Assembly: GCF_000971975.1 (NCBI RefSeq)
Contig: NZ_LAQO01000049.1
Location: forward strand, 1-57,078
Reading direction: 5' to 3'
Source of the DNA: Paenibacillus algorifonticola
Lineage (GTDB): Bacteria > Bacillota > Bacilli > Paenibacillales > Paenibacillaceae
Length of the DNA stretch: 57,078 nucleotides
Positions 1-8,505 of this stretch are shown here, piece by piece (the stretch's first letter is position 1; each line of letters starts with the position of its first letter). The position numbers and the translations under genes were made by a program. The notes under the pieces were generated by a model that saw only the letters and a program-made list of their open reading frames with translations, was not told the origin of the DNA and made no database searches.

Positions 1-207
1 CTCCGATCATGCGACCAAGTTGTGTATCCGGTATTAGCATTCGTTTCCGAATGTTATCCCAGTCTTACGAGCAGGTTACCTACGTGTTACTCACCCGTCC
101 GCCGCTAACCAACGTGTTTCCCGAAGGAAACACTTGGTCCGCTCGACTTGCATGTATTAGGCACGCCGCCAGCGTTCGTCCTGAGCCAGGATCAAACTCT
201 CCATTTA
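1..207 (-). rRNA. rrs: 16S ribosomal RNA, 5' end only
   Basis: The universal 27F primer site (AGAGTTTGATCCTGGCTCAG) lies on the minus strand at 181-200. Reading on toward position 1 gives conserved 16S helix sequence, including the complements of GTGAGTAACACGTAGGTAACCTGC and CATGCAAGTCGAGCGGACC. The gene runs off the left edge, so only about the first 207 bases are present. The mature 5' end is placed about 7 bases before the 27F site by analogy with other bacteria and is not exact. It should be the start of an rRNA operon extending leftward. Confidence 0.96.
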
Positions 208-385
208 GGTGGTGTTTGACTTGCTCATTACATTTTGTATCGCTTTACATCAACCTAAGTTAATGTGGCAGTTTCACTCGTTGTTCAGTTTTCAAAGAAC
301 AATTTCTCTTGCTTGTTTCTTGCATCCGAACCGTGTATCTCTCGGCCGGAATTAGAATATACCATGGGTTCCTATACTATTGCAA
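208..385 (-). promoter_or_regulatory. rRNA operon promoter and leader
   Basis: On the minus strand a -35 TTGCAA (380-385) and -10 TATATT (356-361) are separated by 18 bases. The leader between them and 16S contains TTCTTTGAAAACTGAACA (about 282-300), the motif usually seen upstream of 16S in Bacillales and part of the antitermination/processing leader. The rest of 386-545, up to the end of the next gene, is AT-rich and holds nothing I can name. Confidence 0.7.
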
Positions 386-545
386 GTGTTTTTTCAATTT
401 TTTTAAATTAAAAAAGAATTTTACGGACGAAGCTCCTAAAAGAACTACGTTCCTCTGTCCCTTCCAACTCACAGAAAGCAACATTCCTAGCTTGCTACAA
501 GATGATGGAATCCCCCCATTTGCTAGACGCTCTATTCCGGGGCGT

Positions 546-1640
546 TCAGCTTGGCGGCTTTCTAAACAAGGCTACGAGGGTTATTAATAATAGTGGAAAA
601 ACAAACGAGACTGACACCCAAAGCGGGTGAACGACCGAAACCAGCTCCGTCCAATCCATATCCGACTTAAATCCAACAAGTATATTCAAAAAAGCAACTA
701 GTGCGAGAGGCATCGCAATTACTTTGTAATTTTTTAACTTAAATAGCTGTGACACATATAGGCTCAGCACGTACAAAGTAATCGTCGCTTTCATATAAGA
801 GCCAGCGATGAGCGACATGCCCATCACTGACTCTATCCTTGAAATGATTTCTTGAACCTCTACCGTTCGAGCAACTTCAAAAAGCGAGTATTTTTTCACC
901 CCGGCGAGCGGCCCGAACATCATTATCGTACAGATAATAGAAATGCATAAAGTGATGATGTTCCAAATTAAACCGATGAACATAGTACGGTTTAGTTCGC
1001 CGGATGAGCGTTCACGGACGAAAGGAAGCAGCATGGCGAATAAAAAAATCTCGGCATACGGAAAACCAAAAGAGAAAAATGCGCCGTGCAGCAAAGGCTT
1101 AATGCCATGCGGCATTACCGGAATAAGGAAGCCCCAATTATAATTCTCAAGGCTGAGTAGCAGAACCACTGTTACAGAACAGATTACTAGTACTATGATT
1201 ATGGCAAACATTCTTGCCATGACCTCAATCCCCGCCCGTACGGTCAAAGCTGCTACCATAAGGATGGGCAAGGAAAAGGCGTAGACGGGTGTTCCCCTCA
1301 TCATTGAGCTTTGCATGAACAGCCCGATATCAAGAACAATTCCAGTCACCATCTGCAAAATAAAGGATAACGGAAGCAAGGAAAGGATCGCGGTCGGCCA
1401 AACTCCGATCAGCCTACGGCTGTATTCCACATAAGTTAAGCTCGGATATCTTCGATATAAAAAAAGCATGCAGACCAGTAAACCCATACCGAGTCCCCCT
1501 GAAATCAGAAGCGACAGCCATGCGTCGCTTCCTGCTTTCCCAATGAGAGGACTCGGAATGTTAATGATGGAAGATCCAGTCATATAAGTAAAAAAAAGCA
1601 CACCCATTTGCTTTGGAGAAACGTTCTCCTTTTGTCTCAT
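546..1640 (-). CDS. Spore germination protein, GerB family (receptor B subunit)
   Basis: 364-residue integral membrane protein of the GerAB/spore-germination permease family (APC-like fold, about 10 membrane segments), the subunit thought to bind the germinant in the inner spore membrane. The N-terminus (SPKQMGVLFFTYMTGSSI) and the mid-protein segment NWGFLIPV are typical of the family. It starts with ATG after a strong GGAGGTGA site. It is the last gene of a four-gene operon (A, C, small D, B), the order of B. subtilis yfkQRST. The start lies 29 bases after the D-subunit gene. The germinant cannot be deduced from sequence. Confidence 0.93.
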   Translation of the reverse strand: MRQKENVSPKQMGVLFFTYMTGSSIINIPSPLIGKAGSDAWLSLLISGGLGMGLLVCMLFLYRRYPSLTYVEYSRRLIGVWPTAILSLLPLSFILQMVTGIVLDIGLFMQSSMMRGTPVYAFSLPILMVAALTVRAGIEVMARMFAIIIVLVICSVTVVLLLSLENYNWGFLIPVMPHGIKPLLHGAFFSFGFPYAEIFLFAMLLPFVRERSSGELNRTMFIGLIWNIITLCISIICTIMMFGPLAGVKKYSLFEVARTVEVQEIISRIESVMGMSLIAGSYMKATITLYVLSLYVSQLFKLKNYKVIAMPLALVAFLNILVGFKSDMDWTELVSVVHPLWVSVSFVFPLLLITLVALFRKPPS

Positions 1641-1669
1641 GCTTAATCACCTCCACTGCAGCAGCATCA

Positions 1670-1918
1670 TCATTTAGGGGGCATCGTCAGCCATTTATCG
1701 ATTGCCCGGGCTGGATTGGTAAGTAAGACATCAACCAGCTCAAAAAAACCAAAAAAATTCAAATTAGCTACATAGTCAATGCCCATGTAAAACGAAACAA
1801 GCAAAATGAAGATATAAGCAGACTTTTCTCTTTTATTCGATTCGTTTTTCAACAGCATTCTGTCATACAGCAGCATTGAGCCGTATACAAGCACCAGAAC
1901 AATAACGCGTTCTAACAC
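1670..1918 (-). CDS. Small germinant-receptor D-subunit-like membrane protein
   Basis: 82-residue protein with two predicted membrane segments (about residues 3-18 and 33-55) and a short polar tail. It has no motif I can assign directly. Small two-helix proteins of this size occur inside some germinant-receptor operons (yfkS, gerKD and gerVD type D subunits) and are reported to modulate receptor function. The position between the C and B genes, as in yfkQRST, is the main reason for the call. It starts with GTG at 1918, 5 bases after the gerC stop, with GAGAGG as ribosome site; a gap this short implies translational coupling. Confidence 0.75.
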   Translation of the reverse strand: MLERVIVLVLVYGSMLLYDRMLLKNESNKREKSAYIFILLVSFYMGIDYVANLNFFGFFELVDVLLTNPARAIDKWLTMPPK

Positions 1919-1923
1919 CTTGA

Positions 1924-3090
1924 TTACCTCTCTTCTCCCGACACAGTTGGCCTGCCGATGACCGTTCCGGTCGTTATTAGCTTTAATTTGACATGGATGT
2001 CAAAAGGAATGGTCGCAAATTGCTTGTCCCATTCTCCTTTCATTTCTTCCCATTTTTTGAAATGGGATCTGGCAATTTTGTTTCCAATGTCAATGATATC
2101 CATTTTATAGGTTTGAAGATCATGAATGGTCGCCAACATTTGCTTCTTGATCTCTTCCTCCATTTTATGCAGGAATTCCGCTTCATCTTTTCTAGTTTTT
2201 AATTCCGTACACTTTAACTCCCCGATTGCCCCCTCCGCTTCCGTCTTAACCAAAACGCTTACCTTATCCCCTATTAATCTGGGCTTTAGCTGCGTCCTTA
2301 GCTTGAAAATTTCAAATGACTCCGTTTCACTTTTTTTTCCCGGACAGGATAACTCAATAATTCCTGATTTGAATTCATTACGCAGCATCACCAGCCCCTC
2401 CACTTTTTTCGAAGATAATACACTTTTCATTTTTCCTTTTTTTAGAAGGGCGAGACCGGCGGCGTTGAACATATCCTTCGCTCTCTTGTCTTCGTACACA
2501 TAAGTAATAGACGAATCACTTTGTGGACTGTTCATCTGCAACCCCAATTTAAGCAGCGTTGTATCCATTGATTTAGCAGCATTTCTATAGGATACTTGCT
2601 TGGTCAACAAAAGCTGCTGACCTATCGTCTGCTCAATGGCTGGCTGCTTTTCCAATATCTTACCCGCTCGCCCTTTCGTGATCATAATCGATATCGTATG
2701 CCTTGTCTCATGATCACGGTAAAAAAAATCGATTAGCTTACCAACGTCAGTTGACCTTGCAAGCCTTTCACCAATCAATATAATACGAGTGTGGGTCCAA
2801 TTGGCTTTTCTCCCCAAATGAAGCGGAATGTCGCGAATCGCTTCAAATACCGAATCATCCTCTGTTTTGATCAGAAGATTTTTGGAATGATTTGACGTTC
2901 CCCCATCCCCCCCTTTATCCGCATTCGGGCGATACATTTGGGTTGTCAATTCAAGCCTGCCTCCTTTCCCTTGATCCAGCGCGATTGCCATCACAAAACC
3001 AGATTCATCTAATTCCATCTTATTCCAGCATCCCGTAAGGAGCAGAAATGAAGTTAATACGAATATAAAAACCATCCACTTTTTCATCAT
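1924..3090 (-). CDS. Spore germination lipoprotein, Ger(x)C family (C subunit)
   Basis: 388-residue GerAC-family protein, the lipoprotein subunit on the outer face of the inner spore membrane. A signal peptide ends in a lipobox LLTGC with the lipidated Cys at residue 21, followed by WNKMELDE, a family hallmark (C-W-[DN]-x-x-E-[LM]). Family-typical segments such as GRKANWTHTRIILIGE follow. Length matches the family (about 370-400). ATG at 3090 is used; a second ATG one codon later would make little difference. It follows the A-subunit gene by 34 bases and precedes the D-like gene. Confidence 0.94.
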   Translation of the reverse strand: MMKKWMVFIFVLTSFLLLTGCWNKMELDESGFVMAIALDQGKGGRLELTTQMYRPNADKGGDGGTSNHSKNLLIKTEDDSVFEAIRDIPLHLGRKANWTHTRIILIGERLARSTDVGKLIDFFYRDHETRHTISIMITKGRAGKILEKQPAIEQTIGQQLLLTKQVSYRNAAKSMDTTLLKLGLQMNSPQSDSSITYVYEDKRAKDMFNAAGLALLKKGKMKSVLSSKKVEGLVMLRNEFKSGIIELSCPGKKSETESFEIFKLRTQLKPRLIGDKVSVLVKTEAEGAIGELKCTELKTRKDEAEFLHKMEEEIKKQMLATIHDLQTYKMDIIDIGNKIARSHFKKWEEMKGEWDKQFATIPFDIHVKLKLITTGTVIGRPTVSGEER

Positions 3091-3124
3091 TTCTCATTCT
3101 CTCCGGTTTTTTATTTGCCTTCAG

Positions 3125-4699
3125 CTACTTCTCTGGATGGGCTATATGCTTTCGCGGTGATTGAAGCATTTTTTTCAACGGCACCCTTACAATAACATCC
3201 CGCATTTGATTGAACTGAAACGGAGCGAGCGGTCTCATATAAGGCTGTCCAATCGAACGAAGCTTGCAAAGATGAAGTAAAATGAGCAGAAAGACAATCA
3301 TTATTCCGAAGCCGCCCATTACGGTCGCCGAAATCATAAGCGGAAACTTTAAAATACGCAGCGCGATCGCAATATTGTATTGGGGAATAGCAAATGAAGC
3401 GATACCCGTGAGCGCAACGATAATAACCATGATCGGCGAGGCAATGCCAGCGTTGATGGCTGCTTCGCCAACGACAAGCGCTCCAACAATGCTGACGGCC
3501 GAGCCAATCGGCTTAGGCAGCCGAACTCCCGCTTCCCGAAGCAGCTCAAAGAAAAACTCCATAATGAGCGCTTCGAAGAAAGCCGGCAGCGGAATTCCTT
3601 CCCGCGTATCAATGATCGTAAGCAGCAGAACGGTAGGGATGAGCTCCGTGTGAAAGGTAGATAATGCAATATATATGCTGGGCAGCGTCAATGCTAATAG
3701 AAACGCAATTATTCGAAGCCAGCGGATCATGGTCGAATATACGGTTCTCTGGTAGTAATCCTCGCTGGATTGGAAAAACTCCGTAAATAAGCCAGGGCAT
3801 AATAAAATGCTTCCCGTTCCCTGAACGAGAACTGCAATTTTGCCCTCCAGCAGAGCCGCCACCGCCACATCAGGACGTTCCGTATACCGATGCTGGGGAA
3901 AGGGCGACCAGGTGTCATCCTCTATTATTTGCTCAATATAGGAGGTCTCCAATATTTCCAGATTGGTGATTTGGTCTATTCTGGCTTCAAATTCCTTCAG
4001 CAGCTCTGGATCTGCCATACCTTCGATATATCCGTAAACGACCTGGGTTTTGGTTGCTCCACCCGCAGTGAGAGATTCCACCTTGAACTTCGGGGTACTT
4101 AAACGCATGCGAAGCAGACCGATGTTTTTTTTCAAGTTTTCGACGGTGCTTTCCCGAGGTCCCTGCACAACCGATTCATTCGCTGGCTCCGAAATCTGCC
4201 TCGACTCGACCTCCAACGATTTATAAACCAGAGCCTTGTCCCAATGATTGAAAAAAATAACGATATTGCCGTATGTGATCTGTTCTACCGCATGGTCAAG
4301 ATTGTCAAGAATATCCGCTTTTTTCTCGGATACCCCGCCATGCTCAAAAAACGTGAAGACATCCTCCGGCTTAATCCCTTCAGCGGGACCGACTTCATAA
4401 GTGACGAGATCCTGTAGAGATGCCTTCATATAATTAATAATCTCACCCTGCATAAGTGACTCATAATAAACGGAGCAAGCCGTATGCTGCAGTTCGGGAC
4501 CATAAGCCCAATGCCTGAATATAATATCAACACTTCTGGAAAATACTTCTTCAAGCTGACGGAGGTTCTCATCCAATTGAGTGAAAATTGGACGCTCTAC
4601 TTTGTCCGTTGTTTGCTTCTTGCTCGGCTTTGAGCTTCTGCTATCCTGCCTCGTTCCGTTTGTCTGTTGTGATGAATTTCCCGATAAATCCGTACCCAT
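3125..4699 (-). CDS. Spore germination protein, GerA family (A subunit)
   Basis: 524-residue GerA/SpoVAF-type protein. It has a long hydrophilic N-terminal region (residues 1-320) with family motifs such as VVQGPRE, YIEGMADPELL and YTERPDVAVAALLEGKIAVLVQGT, then a C-terminal membrane domain with about five helices and the signature PAFFEALIMEFFFELLREAG. In the receptor complex it forms the oligomeric core proposed to act as an ion channel. The first 40 residues are Ser/Thr/Lys-rich and poorly conserved. The ATG at 4699 follows AAGGTGAT. First gene of the minus-strand operon, behind a sigma-G-like promoter at 4741-4771. Confidence 0.95.
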   Translation of the reverse strand: MGTDLSGNSSQQTNGTRQDSRSSKPSKKQTTDKVERPIFTQLDENLRQLEEVFSRSVDIIFRHWAYGPELQHTACSVYYESLMQGEIINYMKASLQDLVTYEVGPAEGIKPEDVFTFFEHGGVSEKKADILDNLDHAVEQITYGNIVIFFNHWDKALVYKSLEVESRQISEPANESVVQGPRESTVENLKKNIGLLRMRLSTPKFKVESLTAGGATKTQVVYGYIEGMADPELLKEFEARIDQITNLEILETSYIEQIIEDDTWSPFPQHRYTERPDVAVAALLEGKIAVLVQGTGSILLCPGLFTEFFQSSEDYYQRTVYSTMIRWLRIIAFLLALTLPSIYIALSTFHTELIPTVLLLTIIDTREGIPLPAFFEALIMEFFFELLREAGVRLPKPIGSAVSIVGALVVGEAAINAGIASPIMVIIVALTGIASFAIPQYNIAIALRILKFPLMISATVMGGFGIMIVFLLILLHLCKLRSIGQPYMRPLAPFQFNQMRDVIVRVPLKKMLQSPRKHIAHPEK

Positions 4700-4740
4700 C
4701 TACGATCACCTTATTTTCGGTTTATGGTTTAAATTGGAGT

Positions 4741-4771
4741 TAGTATGGGGCATAACGCAAGGATTTATGCA
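4741..4771 (-). promoter_or_regulatory. Sigma-G-type forespore promoter of the first germination operon
   Basis: On the minus strand GCATA (4766-4770) and CATACTA (4741-4747) are separated by exactly 18 bases. This fits the sigma-G consensus as I know it (GHATR, 18, CATNHTA) at every defined position. The -10 lies about 42 bases upstream of the GerA-type start codon. Germinant-receptor operons are classically transcribed in the forespore by sigma-G, so sequence and context agree. Confidence 0.75.
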
Positions 4772-4852
4772 GGAATTCCTTGCAGCAATGCCACTACCTC
4801 GTTGCTATCCAAGAATATACTTGAAATAAACCATTTGATGGAGGAATACAAC

Positions 4853-5361
4853 ATGTATCCACACTTCAGTACTGTAACAAAATGTGAGAATTAACCATTG
4901 AGTTCCCGCCGCAGTATCAGCCTGAGCAGCCTGGTATCGAATCCATCATGATTCCAAGACCTATTTCTAAAAACCTAAATCATATCGGTACCGGGAAACT
5001 ACGGGATAAAGTAGCGATTATAACAGGAGGCGACAGCGGCATTGGACGCGCAATCGCTTATCTATTCGCGAAAGAAGGAGCAGACATCGTTATCGTCTAT
5101 CTCCATGAGCATGGAGATGCTCGGGAAACGGAGGCCAGAATTGGGCATTTGGGCCGAAGATGCTTGACGATTGCTGGGGATAACGGGGATGAAGCCTTCT
5201 GCCAGCATGCTGTTCAGCAAACGCTAGCGGCATTTGATCGGATTGATATTTTGATCAACAATGCAGCCGAGCAGCACATCCAGAAAAGTATTGAGCAAAT
5301 TAGCGCCGAGCAGCTAGAACGTACTTTTCGAACTCCTTCGTATACATTGTTCGCGACATAG
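4853..5361 (+). pseudogene. Broken short-chain dehydrogenase (YdaD/YhdF-type SDR), N-terminal half
   Basis: The open frame from 4948 encodes an SDR N-terminal half: cofactor motif TGGDSGIG, then ADIVIVYL, LINNAAEQH and EQLERTFRT. The intact family, general stress protein 39-like NAD(P)-dependent oxidoreductases, is about 285-300 residues. Here the frame stops at about the 170th family position and the catalytic Tyr-x3-Lys half is missing. The true N-terminus also reads upstream of 4948 (QYQPEQPGIES, conserved), but an in-frame TGA at 4885 blocks it. A good start (GGAGGAATACAACATG, ATG at 4853, MYPHF) is in another frame. So there is a frameshift near 4880-4900 plus a 3' truncation. It lies between two divergent germination operons. 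Confidence 0.85.
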
Positions 5362-5792
5362 ATTCTCATACATACTCACATCCTTTGTATGAAATTATAT
5401 GTTGCCTCTATTCAGCCATATGACTCCTATGACGCGCTTAAATTTATAACTCTAGTCATTTCATGGAAACAGAAAAATAAAGCACCGTCCCTGATAAAGC
5501 AACAATAAATAAAAAGGCGACAGCCTTTCCTAAGCTTTTCATCAATCTGCACGTCCCCCCGTTTGCTTTCCATCAATATATACGTAGCATGCTCGCCTGA
5601 AGGTAAATTAAACCTTTTTATTATGAAAACCGCTCACTGGAAAGCAAATTTGCGAATGATAGCCTGCCCAAGAGCTCAGTTCCTTAATGTGAATAAACAA
5701 GAAAATTATAGGGGAAGTTAACGTCGAGATGGATGATAAGCCCATCCCTACCATCCTCTTCATCATGAGTCAGCTTAACAGGGAGAACCCAT
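5362..5792. other. Non-coding stretch before the second germination operon
   Basis: AT-rich sequence without a convincing ORF. It holds a small hairpin (AAAGGC/GCCTTT, about 5513-5528) whose T-run would serve minus-strand transcription. It must contain the promoter of the plus-strand germination operon, but I could not find a clean sigma-G match like the one upstream of the first operon. None of the missing C-terminal half of the SDR gene can be recognised here. Confidence 0.6.
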
Positions 5793-7295
5793 ATGATAAG
5801 AAAACAAGGCATTCCAGGAAAAATCAAGCAAAAGCATAAGGAGCTTGAATATACGACTGAAGTAAATCTGTCTGATAATCTGGACGAAAATAAAGCGGCA
5901 TTACAGCAAGCCTTTTCCAACTGCGATGATCTCGTTGTTAGGGATCTGCACATATTTGGAGTACTTCCCTGCGTAACGGCATATCTCGATGTATTGGTCG
6001 ATGACACCTTGTGGGACAATGGTTTGTTAGCCCCTTTAATGCTCCCTGAGAAAATAGAGTCCGATAACCCCGCCCAACTTATCGAACAAATAAAAAACAA
6101 ATTAGGTTCTGTCGCAAAGCCGGAAATCGCCAGCAATCTGAAAGAAATCGTGCAGCGCATCGTCAAGGGAGATGTCATCCTATTCATAAAGTCGTCCAGT
6201 CAGGCACTCCGCTTCAGCATCAAAGATCAATTGCATCGTCAATTAGAGGAGCCTAGCACCGAGGCGGTTATACGAGGTCCGCAGATCGGCTTTATTGAGA
6301 AACTCCATATCAATATGGCCTTGATCCGCCAACGAATTCGAACACCGTATCTCAAGATGGAGAAACTAAGCGTAGGGTCGATCTCTCGTGCTGACGTTTC
6401 GATTATTTATATTGAAAACAAAGCGCCACAGACGGTGATTGATGATGTAAAACAACGTCTGGCTGGAATCGATATGGAAAGCATTTTGGAGTCTGGTTAT
6501 ATCGAGGAATTGATCAGTGATCATCCCTACTCGCCCTTTCCGGTCATACAGGCAACCCAGAGACCCGATTTGGTTTCGGCATCCCTTATTGAAGGAAAAG
6601 TGGCGCTTCTCGTTGACGGATCTCCGTTTGCGTTGATTATGCCTATCACACTCTGGTTTGGCTTCCAGACGGTCGAGGATTACTATATGAATTTTATTTT
6701 CGCAACGATGCTGAGATGGCTGAGATATTTATTTGCCTTTCTAGCGTTCGCCCTCCCATCCATCTTTGTGGCAATAACGACCTTTCATCAGGAAATGATT
6801 CCGACTAGCTTAACCTTGAGCCTTGCCGCAGCGCGGGAAGTTGTTCCTTTTCCGGCGATGGTGGAAACCTTGATTATGGAGATTACCTTTGAGGCGCTGC
6901 GCGAAGCGGGAGTCCGTCTTCCCCGTCCGGTAGGCCAGACGATCAGCATCGTAGGCGCACTTGTCATTGGACAAGCTGCGGTTCAGGCGGGCATCATATC
7001 CGCCCCTATTATCATTATTGTCTCCTTGACCGGAATCGCATCCTTTCTCATTCCTCACCCTGGTATGAGTCAAGCGTTCAGCCTTCTTCGTTTTCCGATG
7101 GTCATTTGTGCCGGAACCTTTGGTCTTTTCGGGGTGAGCGCCGGCATGATTGCCATATTGATCCATCTGACCAATTTGCATTCCTTTGGTGTTCCTTATT
7201 TAACTCCGCTCGCGCCATTCAATCGATCTGGCCTAATGGATGTATTGATCAGAGCACCTTGGCAAATTATGCACAAGCGACAGAATAAACGATAA
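5793..7295 (+). CDS. Spore germination protein, GerA family (A subunit, second operon)
   Basis: 500-residue GerA-family protein, a paralogue of the A subunit at 3125-4699. It has the same architecture: hydrophilic N-terminal region to about residue 290 (AVIRGPQIGFIEKLHINMALIR, TQRPDLVSASLIEGKVALLVDG) and a C-terminal membrane domain with PAMVETLIMEITFEALREAGVRLP. The N-terminus is shorter and lacks the Ser-rich extension. The ATG at 5793 follows AGGGAG. It opens a plus-strand A-C-B operon without a D-like gene; the C gene starts 18 bases after the stop. The germinant is unknown. Confidence 0.95.
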   Translation: MIRKQGIPGKIKQKHKELEYTTEVNLSDNLDENKAALQQAFSNCDDLVVRDLHIFGVLPCVTAYLDVLVDDTLWDNGLLAPLMLPEKIESDNPAQLIEQIKNKLGSVAKPEIASNLKEIVQRIVKGDVILFIKSSSQALRFSIKDQLHRQLEEPSTEAVIRGPQIGFIEKLHINMALIRQRIRTPYLKMEKLSVGSISRADVSIIYIENKAPQTVIDDVKQRLAGIDMESILESGYIEELISDHPYSPFPVIQATQRPDLVSASLIEGKVALLVDGSPFALIMPITLWFGFQTVEDYYMNFIFATMLRWLRYLFAFLAFALPSIFVAITTFHQEMIPTSLTLSLAAAREVVPFPAMVETLIMEITFEALREAGVRLPRPVGQTISIVGALVIGQAAVQAGIISAPIIIIVSLTGIASFLIPHPGMSQAFSLLRFPMVICAGTFGLFGVSAGMIAILIHLTNLHSFGVPYLTPLAPFNRSGLMDVLIRAPWQIMHKRQNKR

Positions 7296-7313
7296 CACGG
7301 GAGTTGGAGAAAA

Positions 7314-8477
7314 ATGATCCTGAACCGGATATTTTTTGTGTCTCTTATCAGCTGCCTTGCTTTACTAACTGGCTGCTGGGATCGCAAAGAGATGGACGAT
7401 CTGGCATTGGTCTTGGCGAGCGGCGTCGATCTGACGGACGAGGGGCAGGTCGAAATAACCCTGCAAATCGCCCTTCCTACCGGAATTCCGAGCTCCCTGC
7501 AATCTAGCGGGAAAGCTGCAAACCCCATTGTAGTTCTTTCGGCCGCTGGAAAGGATTCAATAGACGCTTTTGATCAGCTCCAGCAGCAAATGTCTCGTCG
7601 GATCAATCTTGGTCACCGTGGGGTAATTGTAATTGGAGAAAAATATGCCCGGCAAGGCTTTGATCGGATTCTTGATACATTGCTCCGTTCGTCGGAAAGC
7701 CGATACAACAGCTATATCGTTACAACATATGGCACTACAGCTAAAGAGATCTTAAACTCTCCTTACCAGCTGGAGCTAATACCGGCTATTGGTATCAACA
7801 AGCTGCAATACAATGACTACAGCCTGTCCATTCAAATTGATAAATTTATAGACGCGCTTTCTTCTTTCGATAAAGAACCGGTTACCGGTGCAATTCGGGT
7901 CACTAAGCATGGCTCCAAACAGCAAGGCTTCATCCTCGATAAGGCTGCCGTATACCGCAGCAATAAATTAGTCGGTTTTCTATCAGGGGACGAACTGAAA
8001 GCCTTTCGTTTGCTGACAAGAAAGTTCGATGGCATCCATCTCACCACGCAAATGGAGCCGCCAACAAAAAAGCAAAAAGGCACGATCAGCGTTCAAATGA
8101 TAAAGGCTGAGACAAATATCCACACCGAATTAAAAAATGGAAAACCGGAAGTTTCGATTTATTTTAAAGCTGTAGCCAAAGTTTTATCCAACGATACGAA
8201 TATGGATTTGAGCAAAACGATCAACCGCGTTGAAGAACGATTTTCGGAGGATTGCCACAAAGCGATTATGGGCATGCTCTCGCGTACTCAAAAAAAATTT
8301 AAAGCTGATATTGTAGGTATTGGACGAGAATTCCACATCCAGCATCCTTATGTCTGGAAAAAAATCAAAAATGATTGGAATATGCGCTATCCTGAGATTT
8401 CCATTCAGCTAATAACAGATTTCCGAATCGAACGGGTTGGGAGAACACAGGCCCCCGCGCAGCTTCAGGAAAATTAA
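7314..8477 (+). CDS. Spore germination lipoprotein, Ger(x)C family (C subunit, second operon)
   Basis: 387-residue GerAC-family lipoprotein. Lipobox LLTGC with the lipid-acceptor Cys at residue 21, followed by the family motif WDRKEMDDLA. The internal segment NLGHRGVIVIGEKYARQG corresponds to NWTHTRIILIGERLARST of the other C subunit in this window, which places them as paralogues. The C-terminal region (HPYVWKKIKNDWN) is typical. RBS GGGAGTTGGAG precedes the ATG. It follows the A gene by 18 bases; the B gene starts 28 bases downstream. Confidence 0.94.
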   Translation: MILNRIFFVSLISCLALLTGCWDRKEMDDLALVLASGVDLTDEGQVEITLQIALPTGIPSSLQSSGKAANPIVVLSAAGKDSIDAFDQLQQQMSRRINLGHRGVIVIGEKYARQGFDRILDTLLRSSESRYNSYIVTTYGTTAKEILNSPYQLELIPAIGINKLQYNDYSLSIQIDKFIDALSSFDKEPVTGAIRVTKHGSKQQGFILDKAAVYRSNKLVGFLSGDELKAFRLLTRKFDGIHLTTQMEPPTKKQKGTISVQMIKAETNIHTELKNGKPEVSIYFKAVAKVLSNDTNMDLSKTINRVEERFSEDCHKAIMGMLSRTQKKFKADIVGIGREFHIQHPYVWKKIKNDWNMRYPEISIQLITDFRIERVGRTQAPAQLQEN

Positions 8478-8505
8478 TCAACCAAGTGGAAGAGGAGGGT
8501 TAGGG

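Noticed and set aside
5362..5792. Sigma-G promoter for the second germination operon
   Set aside because: Several CAT-containing hexamers occur, but none has a GHATR partner at 18 bases.
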